DNA of 54,199 nt from Lentimicrobium sp. Its GTDB lineage: Bacteria > Bacteroidota > Bacteroidia > Bacteroidales > Lentimicrobiaceae. Both the position numbers and the translations under genes were made by a program. Below are positions 47,287 to 54,199 of the stretch, in pieces. Numbering within the stretch: position 1 is the stretch's first letter; every line of letters starts with the position of its first letter. The stretch is taken from NCBI GenBank assembly GCA_019429275.1, contig JAHYJC010000033.1:1-54199 (forward strand), in the 5' to 3' direction. The notes beneath the pieces were generated by a model that saw nothing but the letters and a program-made list of their open reading frames with translations, was not told the DNA's origin and searched no databases.

Positions 47287-48903
47287 TCAGGGGGTCCACC
47301 ACATTTTTACTATTGGTTCATCACCACCCTGCCTGATACTTGCCTCATTCATGTTGTTTTGATTGTATTGAGCCTCCGATGGGGGATAGGGCATCCTGAA
47401 GTGTTTTATATCATCGCCTTCTCTGGGCGTCAATCCTGTGCGGCGCGCCTCGGCATAAGCTTCCCAGGGTTGCCTGAAGGCATCAAGCCAGCGCTGGGTA
47501 TAGATGAAACGTAATTTTTGCTCATCAGTAGCTGCATTCCATGATCCAAAACGCATCAAGACACTTGCTGCGTTGAGATTTGAAGGAATGGTGATTTTGG
47601 TTCCAAAAGTCACACCCGAAAGTGGTAAACGCAGCCTGTTGGCAAGGCTGACCCACCATTCAACAGATGCATTGATTCCATTCATGTATTCGATATCGGC
47701 ATTCGTCCTGTCTTCGGCAACTCCAATCCCTCTAAAGTATGCTTCTGCCTTTATGAAATGAACCTCAGCACCTGTCATCAGAATGATGGGCATATTGCTG
47801 TGGTCGGCAATGATGAAGAAATTGAAAGGCGAAAAATTAACATTGTTTTTGATGTGATAGTTTCCCATGTCATCGCGGTGACTGCCGTATGGAATGCCCT
47901 GAGATGATGGTGTTGTTTCTTCAGGTATTTGTGGATAAGGTACCCATTTGTCATCCTGGTCTCCTTCAAAGAATATATATGCCCTGGGATCAAAAATATC
48001 GGCGCCTTCAGGTGAATCACCTGACGAAAGCTGATGCCAGATGTTGGAACCCATCCTCAGGCCATTGTGTTCCCTGAACGACCAGCTTACGCTTTCATTA
48101 GAAAAACCGTTTGTGCCCGGCCATATACAGGCACTTTCCATAAGTGGTGTTATAAAATCGTATCCATACAACACCGGGAGGTTGTTTTCAATGATATCTT
48201 GAATGATTTCTCCGGCAATTCCAGGCTCTTTTTCCGACATTCGCATGGCATGCCTGAGTCTTAATGAATTGGCAAATTTTCGCCACATGATCAGGTTACC
48301 ATTAAACAGCTTATCAAATGCTGCAAACGAGGTAAATGGCTCTACACGGGCAGCCGTATCGTTTATGGCTGAAGCCGCCTTTTCCAGATCGTCGAGCAAC
48401 GAAAGGTAAATGTCGCGCTGGCTGTCATAAGCAGGATACAGCCGGTCAAGGTCCTGATATCCATAGCCGGCTTCGCTGTAAGGAATGTCACCAAAAAGAT
48501 CGGTGAGTTTGAAGGTTTTGTAAGCATTGACAATGGTGAGCATGGCCCTCATGTTATTGGTTGCGGGATTGGAAGGATATTCAGCGAACCGCTTTTCCAG
48601 TTCACGGACCGACGAGAGGTTTTTGTAATAGTTTTGCCAGACGTCTTCGGTGCCCAGGGTGTAATTTCCCCATGCGGCTGAGGTAAGTGCGGCCTGCTGG
48701 GTTTGAGCATACAGTATTTCATTGTTGATGTAAAACTGTTCATTCCAGGTCAGCATCAGCGATTGAATAATTCCGTTGAAAAGCGATCCGTCACTGGCCG
48801 TGGTAAATCCCTGTGGATTGGTATCTATTTCTTCAAAATCCTTTCTGCAGGAAGAAAAAATAATTGCGAAGCTGAAAAGGAGAAGGATATATTTTGATTT
48901 CAT
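47287..48903 (-). CDS. SusD-like glycan-binding lipoprotein
   Basis: About 538 residues from ATG 48903, where a lipoprotein signal begins (MKSKYILLLFSFAIIFSSC, Cys19). Longer frame extensions run into the SusC gene and lack a signal. It is a SusD/RagB-family TPR-helical outer-membrane lipoprotein that sits on the SusC channel to capture substrate. Features include KDFEEIDTNPQGF, a TPR region and the C-terminal FIYTQRWLDAFRQPWEAYAE. It is separated from SusC by 46 bases. Confidence 0.92.
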   Translation of the reverse strand: MKSKYILLLFSFAIIFSSCRKDFEEIDTNPQGFTTASDGSLFNGIIQSLMLTWNEQFYINNEILYAQTQQAALTSAAWGNYTLGTEDVWQNYYKNLSSVRELEKRFAEYPSNPATNNMRAMLTIVNAYKTFKLTDLFGDIPYSEAGYGYQDLDRLYPAYDSQRDIYLSLLDDLEKAASAINDTAARVEPFTSFAAFDKLFNGNLIMWRKFANSLRLRHAMRMSEKEPGIAGEIIQDIIENNLPVLYGYDFITPLMESACIWPGTNGFSNESVSWSFREHNGLRMGSNIWHQLSSGDSPEGADIFDPRAYIFFEGDQDDKWVPYPQIPEETTPSSQGIPYGSHRDDMGNYHIKNNVNFSPFNFFIIADHSNMPIILMTGAEVHFIKAEAYFRGIGVAEDRTNADIEYMNGINASVEWWVSLANRLRLPLSGVTFGTKITIPSNLNAASVLMRFGSWNAATDEQKLRFIYTQRWLDAFRQPWEAYAEARRTGLTPREGDDIKHFRMPYPPSEAQYNQNNMNEASIRQGGDEPIVKMWWTP

Positions 48904-48949
48904 TTTTGCTGGTTTGTATGTTGATACTGGCCTTATCATTTGCTCAAAA

Positions 48950-51900
48950 TCAGAAGGTTGCGCTTGCGCCAAAGGTCACTGAACGAACTCCGGGGAACGA
49001 AGCCCATTCAAATCCCTGGGCATTTCCCGATCCCATAATGCCTTCGGGATTGATTTTGTCGGGAAGCGTTGTGTAAATATAGAAAAGGTCGCGGCCAACA
49101 ACCGACAGGGTTAGGCTTTGGAATATTTTGGTGCTTTTCAGGATGGTTTGTGGCAGACTATAACTCAGAGAGATCTCCCGCATTTTTACCCATGTATTTT
49201 CAAGAATTCCGGGGGTAGATACAAATTTTCCCCATCCTCCGGCATTTGGCAGATATTTATAGTAATAATGTACCACTTTGTCATTTGGCGTGCCATCCTC
49301 ATAAACACCGGGCAAAATAACTCCAACATTCCGGGTTATTCCGTCAGGATCTGTGTAGGGTAAGCCTCCGCCATCGCGTTCAAGTAGGGTAGAAGGGCTC
49401 TGTCCGGTCTGTAAGCCAATAACATATGATCCGCTGTAAATATCGCCACCCCATTTGGTGTCGATCAGAGTGGCGAGCCGAAAATTGCGGTAAATAATTT
49501 CAGTTGTAAAACCGGCAATAAAATCGGGCGATGCATTTCCGATCGGAACCCTGGTATCGGTAATTTTATAATGGGTGCCTGCATCATTCAGAATGCGGTT
49601 TCCGTTGGCATCATAAACATAATCATAACCGGTGATGGTTCCGTATTCATCACCTTCATAAAGATCCATGGCGGGTCCGTTCAATCCCCAGATATCAGCC
49701 AGGTGGTATGAATCGGAATAGCCTCCAAGACTGAGGATATAGTTCCGGTTTCTCGAAAAATTTAATCCGGTTTTCAGAATGAAATTTCTGGTTTGCAGGG
49801 GAACTGTATTGATGATGAATTCGAACCCTTTGTTTGAAAGTTCTCCCCGGTTAATGGTAATGTTGTAGGCACCTGAACTTACAGGAACTGGAAGCCGGAG
49901 TATCTGATCGAATGAATGTTTGTAGTACCAGGTGAAATCAAAATCTATACGGTTTTCAAAAAAGCCAAGGTTCAGGCCGGCTTCATAACCCGTAACAAAT
50001 TGTGGTCTGAGCTCAAAAGGTGGGATTACATCGGGCAAAAATGAAGCCTGTTGCCCTCCAAATAAGCTTGTCCGGTAATAGAAATTCTTTTCGTAAGCCG
50101 AAGGGCTGTTGGCTGTTTGGGCAATTCCTCCTCTTAACTTGACAAAATTGAGCCAGGGCAATTTATCCTGAATTTTAAATGCCTCGCTTGCAATAAAACT
50201 CAGCGAAGCCGATGGGTAGAAATAGGAATTGCTGCTTCTCGGCAGTGTAGATGACCAGTCGTTTCTTCCGGTAAGCTCGAGGAAAAGGTAATCTTTAAAC
50301 GAAAGATTCATGAATGAAAATGCGGAATTTGTCCTGGCCCTCATCATCGATTCGCGCGGAACCAGAGAAGAACCTGAATTACCGCTGCCGGGGTTTACTA
50401 CGGTGGTATTCCCGTCGTCATCGGTTTCAAAAATATATTCCGTAAAGTTAAAAAACGTGTACATATTGGGATAATACCAGGTGCCTGATGAACCGGAAAT
50501 GCCATAAGCATTGTAATCCCAGCGACTGCCACCCATAGTAAACCGGATACTAATACCTGAATTGAAAATATTCTTTTTATGGGCTGTAATGAGGGCTTCC
50601 AGGTTATCATTTGTAATCTTCTCAAGACTGTTGCTATATCCGCCACCTAGTTGTCCGATGAAATCAACAGGCTTGTTTTTGGAGGTAAACTGTTCAACGG
50701 CATAATCCCTGCCAATTCGGGCGGTGGCATTCAGCCAGGGCGCAATATCATAAATTAAGGCTACTGAGCCGGTGTACTTGTCTCTGTCCTGCCATGTGTT
50801 GTTGTTGAAGTAATTCCACCACAGATATCGGTCAACGTACAAAAACGGGTAGCCTTCGAGCATATTCCTTGAACCATCAGTGAGCTGATACATCTCTTTG
50901 TCGATGCCCTGATAGCTGCGTGGCCAGGAATAGAGAAATCCTTTGCTGAAGGAATTGCCGTCTTCGCCTATCATGGGGCTGTTTAGGCGCTTGTATTTTA
51001 CATAGGTAAGGGTTGCGTCAGCCTTAAGCTTCTCAGAAATTTTTATGTTGGTTCCAAAATTTATGGTCGTCCGGTTATAGTTGCTGTTTTCAATGATGGG
51101 TGTATGGTCCTGATTGGTAAATGACATACGGAGTGTGCCTTTGTCGTTACCTCCCTGCACCGAAACATTATGAGTTTGAGTAATGCCTTGCCTGAATGGC
51201 ATCTCCAGATTATTGGGTTGAGGCGAGTATTGGCGCATTTCGCCATCCCACCATTTGACCCGTTGTCCTTTCATCTCAGGCCCCCACGAAACGGCCGATC
51301 CATAATATCCGAACTGCTCGGAAGTGGTTGATGTGGTTCCCTCCTGATTTAGAATTATTTTATCATTTCCATAAATGCCCGGATACAGCAATGTTCCGTC
51401 TTCATCTTCCGGAAAGCCTGGTTCTGAAAGCGAAATGGGCCCGCCATGTCCGTATTTATTCTGTACTTCACGGTAACGATAAGGGTCACTGACTTTTATG
51501 TTATAATTATAGGTAACGCCCAACCCGCTTTGTTTTTTGCCCCGTTTTGTAGTGATGAGTATGACTCCGTTGGCACCTCTTTCGCCATAAAGTGCCGATG
51601 CAGCACCTCCTTTCAGCACAGTATAATCTTCAATATCAAACGGATTCAGGTCGGCAATGCCATTGCCCCAGTCAACTCCCCGGCCGATATTATCGAGCCC
51701 GGAAACGTTATCCATAGGTACATTGTCAACCACAATCAAAGGCTGATTTGTCCGGGCCAGATTGTTGTTTCCCCTTATTGTAATTCGGGTTGAGCCTCCA
51801 TCAACACCATCGCCCTGCGATATCTGAACTCCCGCACTGCGTCCCGAAAGGGCACCGATTACATTTGGTGTTCCGGCTCGCAGAATTTCATCGGAGTTGA

Positions 51901-52276
51901 TTTTTTCTGATGAATAGCCGATTTCTCTTTTTTCGCGTTTTACCCCAAGTGCAGTCACCACAACCTCCTCGAGCCGCCTGGCTTCAGGATAAAGCGTAAC
52001 ATTTACCACATTTCTTTCTCCAACCGGAATTTCAATGGTGGTGTATCCAATAAAACTAAAGATAAGTGAAGTAGAATGGCCTGAAATATTGAGTCTGTAT
52101 AATCCATTGACATCAGTGGCCGTACCCAGATTTGTCCCCTTAATCTGAATGCTTACTCCAGGGAGCGTGAATCCGTCATCGCTATCGGTTACTGTTCCCG
52201 TGATGGTTCGTTCCTGCGCAGTTCCGGATAAAACAAAGGAAACAATTATAAGAAGAATAAAGGTAATTCTCTTCAT
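48950..52276 (-). CDS. SusC-like TonB-dependent transporter
   Basis: A 1108-residue outer-membrane transporter with a signal peptide (ends SGTAQ), an N-terminal carboxypeptidase-regulatory-like domain (~24-95; TITGTVTDSDDGFTLPGVSI), a TonB box-like EEVVVTALG (103-111), a plug (~115-225; with RGNNNLARTNQPLIVVDNVP) and a 22-stranded barrel. It imports the ligand captured by the SusD-like lipoprotein. It is first in the operon with SusD and the PNGase F-like gene. No regulator (SusR/HTCS/sigma) is in the window. Confidence 0.95.
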   Translation of the reverse strand: MKRITFILLIIVSFVLSGTAQERTITGTVTDSDDGFTLPGVSIQIKGTNLGTATDVNGLYRLNISGHSTSLIFSFIGYTTIEIPVGERNVVNVTLYPEARRLEEVVVTALGVKREKREIGYSSEKINSDEILRAGTPNVIGALSGRSAGVQISQGDGVDGGSTRITIRGNNNLARTNQPLIVVDNVPMDNVSGLDNIGRGVDWGNGIADLNPFDIEDYTVLKGGAASALYGERGANGVILITTKRGKKQSGLGVTYNYNIKVSDPYRYREVQNKYGHGGPISLSEPGFPEDEDGTLLYPGIYGNDKIILNQEGTTSTTSEQFGYYGSAVSWGPEMKGQRVKWWDGEMRQYSPQPNNLEMPFRQGITQTHNVSVQGGNDKGTLRMSFTNQDHTPIIENSNYNRTTINFGTNIKISEKLKADATLTYVKYKRLNSPMIGEDGNSFSKGFLYSWPRSYQGIDKEMYQLTDGSRNMLEGYPFLYVDRYLWWNYFNNNTWQDRDKYTGSVALIYDIAPWLNATARIGRDYAVEQFTSKNKPVDFIGQLGGGYSNSLEKITNDNLEALITAHKKNIFNSGISIRFTMGGSRWDYNAYGISGSSGTWYYPNMYTFFNFTEYIFETDDDGNTTVVNPGSGNSGSSLVPRESMMRARTNSAFSFMNLSFKDYLFLELTGRNDWSSTLPRSSNSYFYPSASLSFIASEAFKIQDKLPWLNFVKLRGGIAQTANSPSAYEKNFYYRTSLFGGQQASFLPDVIPPFELRPQFVTGYEAGLNLGFFENRIDFDFTWYYKHSFDQILRLPVPVSSGAYNITINRGELSNKGFEFIINTVPLQTRNFILKTGLNFSRNRNYILSLGGYSDSYHLADIWGLNGPAMDLYEGDEYGTITGYDYVYDANGNRILNDAGTHYKITDTRVPIGNASPDFIAGFTTEIIYRNFRLATLIDTKWGGDIYSGSYVIGLQTGQSPSTLLERDGGGLPYTDPDGITRNVGVILPGVYEDGTPNDKVVHYYYKYLPNAGGWGKFVSTPGILENTWVKMREISLSYSLPQTILKSTKIFQSLTLSVVGRDLFYIYTTLPDKINPEGIMGSGNAQGFEWASFPGVRSVTFGASATF

Positions 52277-52457
52277 AGATCAGGCTTTGAGGTAAATCTG
52301 AATATGTAACGGGCGATAAATTCTGTTTTCTATTGGGATGTAAACTTAATAAAAATATTAATTAAGTTACAAGGCATTTATCGAAATTTTTGAAAAAAAT
52401 ATTCACATAAAATGAACAATGCGTGGGTGTAAAGTTCTGAGATGTTTCAAAACAAGT

Positions 52458-52484
52458 AACCTTCCACTTTAGCAACGGAAGGTT
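52458..52484 (-). terminator. Terminator after the secreted pseudogene
   Basis: On the minus strand: AACCTTCC, an 11-base loop, GGAAGGTT, then ACTTGTTTTG. The 8-bp stem is perfect. It lies 21 bases after the pseudogene stop. Confidence 0.65.
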
Positions 52485-52505
52485 CTTCTGTGAAGGGATA
52501 AATCT

Positions 52506-53309
52506 TTATAAAATAACCAGTTTTATTTTTGCCTGACCATCGGGTGTGGAAAGTCTGAGAATATAAGTGCCCGGCAAAAGATTATAATTCAATGAAATAT
52601 TGCTCTGGCCTTCCTTAAATCGCTGCACAAGGCTGAAACCGGTTTTTTGACCTGCCAGACTGAATATTTCGACTTTCAGCAATCCCTGATTTTTGATTTC
52701 TATATCAATAAAGAGCGAACCTGAACCTGGATTTGGGTATATACGAGCAATGCCGACTTAATTTTCAGCAATGTCAACATTGTAATTCTCGTTGAGTCAA
52801 AGCGATGAAAGTCTGACGTTGGGTTGCCCCATAACACCTGCAATATACATGGTTGCATCTCCGGTACCCTGGATTGTTGGCGCTTTCCACTGGAAGTTCC
52901 AGCTGGCAGTGGCTGCATTGCTGGCCGAAATGTGTATAACATATTTGTTTGATCCTACAAGTTGGTTGCCTGCTCCGGCGATAAGGCTTCCCATTGATGC
53001 CCCGGTTATATTCTTTGGCGAAGTCTGAAAACCTTTGCGAACTGTACCACTCAGCGCTAAAGTAAAATCAGAGGTCTCACCGGTAAGATATCCGGTAGCT
53101 GGAATATTGGAAGTTAGAATCCCGGTAATGGGAGTCGCAGTGCCATCGTGGCAAAAGGTGCAGTTTTTTCCGTCACCCGGCGATCCGGTGTGACCTGAAG
53201 GAGCACCGGCCGGACTCTTTGTCCCGTGCTAATCACCTGAAAAGGATTGGGTGAACACCATAATTAGAACTATCATAATGAATGACAAGATAAATGTATA
53301 TTTTTTCAT
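52506..53309 (-). pseudogene. Secreted cytochrome-like/type IX protein with three in-frame stops
   Basis: One continuous 268-codon frame begins with a signal peptide (MKKYTFILSFIMIVLIMVFT) and holds GSPGDGKNCTFCHDG, a CxxCH haem-type motif as in Bacteroidota Reeler-like secreted proteins. It ends in a type IX sorting domain (IYPNPGSGSLFIDIEI ... LPGTYILRL). It is interrupted by TAG at 53231-53229, TGA at 52799-52797 and TAA at 52760-52758, all in the same frame without frameshifts. This is a decayed gene. The IS66 stop lies 28 bases upstream of its start. Confidence 0.75.
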
Positions 53310-53337
53310 GGTTTAATGTTTAATTGAAAGTAACCAA

Positions 53338-54199
53338 TCAGTTTCTTTTGTAATCGGCAATTGTGTTTAATGCAAGAAAAACATTCTGGCCATTTTTTAT
53401 GGCAGTATCAATAATGGATCTCAGTATGGCAAAATTTTCAGCAGCTTCAAATATTTTGAACTGTCCGGATATTTTTTGTTTTACTTTCACGTTCCGGATC
53501 GCCCTTTCCGAACCATTGTTATCAGCAGGTACTTCAGGATGGTAAAGGAATGTCAAAATATGGTCGCGGTATTTGATTATCCGCTTTTGGAATGTGACCA
53601 ATTCTTTATGTTTCGGATTCAAAGGTTCTTCCAACAAAATACTCAACTGTTTTTCAAGACTATCTCTGGCTTGGTTAGGGTTAATATAATCAGCGGGAAT
53701 AAATTCCTTTTTAAGCTTTTCGGCCTGTATCAATATACTGCGAAAACGTTTAGGCCAGGTTGTTTTGTAACGCTTCTCAAAGTAAATGGTTTCACGTTCC
53801 AGATGGGATGTGCATGTTTGATGCCTGTCTACTTGAGTTTGAAAATGAGCTTTCCAACAATCATGTACAAGGGTAACTTCTTTCGATATATCGGCAACAT
53901 GTTTATTAATCGTTTCGGCTCCCCTGTTGGTAGAGGCAGCAATATATGTTGCTCTATTATTTTGCCATGTCCAGAACCAATGCTTCATTCCATTGACCTT
54001 CATACCCGTTTCATCAGCACCGATAACACTACTTTTAACAACACTTTTGCGGATCAATTCATAGGCATCAGTCCCTTTGGCTGCCAACCTGTTAAGCAGG
54101 CAATGCAACCCTCCCTCGCTGATGTTCGCCCCCATAAGGTCATGCAACAACTCCTGAAGCCTTTTAAAAGGCAGATATTGCCTGACATTGAGATATCCA
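53338..54199 (-). CDS. tnpC: IS66-family transposase, 5' end beyond the window
   Basis: At least 287 residues, with the frame open to the window edge (GYLNVRQYLPFKRLQELLHD upstream of the visible TTG). The DDE-type catalytic domain shows GADETGMKVNGM, VHDCWKAHFQTQ and the C-terminal DNNGSERAIRNVKVKQKISG, the IS66 hallmark. Length of the missing N-terminus is unknown. It is part of an insertion sequence whose right end lies between its stop and the neighbouring pseudogene start; I could not fix the terminal inverted repeat. Confidence 0.9.
   Translation of the reverse strand, partial: GYLNVRQYLPFKRLQELLHDLMGANISEGGLHCLLNRLAAKGTDAYELIRKSVVKSSVIGADETGMKVNGMKHWFWTWQNNRATYIAASTNRGAETINKHVADISKEVTLVHDCWKAHFQTQVDRHQTCTSHLERETIYFEKRYKTTWPKRFRSILIQAEKLKKEFIPADYINPNQARDSLEKQLSILLEEPLNPKHKELVTFQKRIIKYRDHILTFLYHPEVPADNNGSERAIRNVKVKQKISGQFKIFEAAENFAILRSIIDTAIKNGQNVFLALNTIADYKRN

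Overview
The window looks like a Bacteroidota chromosome carrying the right-hand part of an integrated tailed phage. Three things point to Bacteroidota: a SusC/SusD pair, proteins with type IX secretion (Por) C-terminal sorting domains, and promoters that fit the phylum's TTTG / TAnnTTTG pattern instead of -35/-10 boxes. I could not place it below phylum level.

Positions 1-14156 are a lambda-like siphovirus late region, all on the + strand and tightly packed, often with ATGA overlaps. The order is capsid decoration protein (cut by the window edge), major capsid protein, four small head-tail joining proteins, tail tube, tail assembly chaperone with a probable -1 frameshift extension, tape measure, distal tail protein, a large tail hub/fibre protein, and a lysis group (membrane coiled-coil protein, GH19 endolysin, Rz-like protein). 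Terminase and portal genes would lie left of the window.

Positions 14157-22834 are the AT-rich cargo and integration end of the prophage. They hold a possible promoter-plus-terminator small RNA, a small membrane protein, two tandem TerB-like paralogues with similar leaders, a lipoprotein, a DUF262/DUF1524 GmrSD-type nuclease, an HrgA-like restriction protein, a frameshifted secreted protein, and a tyrosine integrase bracketed by short repeats. The integrase lies next to the 3' end of a tRNA-Leu(UAG), the likely attachment site.

Positions 22835-40722 are mostly housekeeping and envelope genes: a PQQ-type sugar dehydrogenase lipoprotein with a disrupted signal peptide, trigger factor, a lipocalin-like lipoprotein, an outer-membrane barrel, a repeat-rich secreted protein, a glycosyltransferase, a DUF5606 protein, PyrK-PyrD, TM2 and DUF2752 membrane proteins, and TcdA. 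Set into this is an AT-rich three-gene operon (Nudix hydrolase, PLD-SF2 helicase-DUF3427, small HTH-like protein) that is a candidate defence or DNA-repair module. Palindromic REP-like repeats cluster between genes at 26.2, 35.4-36.3 and 38.9-39.0 kb.

Positions 40723-54199 are carbohydrate and glycan functions: a secreted GH2 beta-galactosidase, dodecin, and a minus-strand SusC-SusD-(LamG/PNGase F-like) operon that suggests glycoprotein or glycan foraging. At the right edge are a pseudogene with three in-frame stops and a truncated IS66 transposase.

The strongest candidates for new biology are the unannotated frameshift product of the tail chaperone, the Nudix-helicase operon, the structured RNA element behind the capsid gene, the short promoter-terminator transcript in the prophage, and the PNGase F-like protein with one likely active-site substitution.
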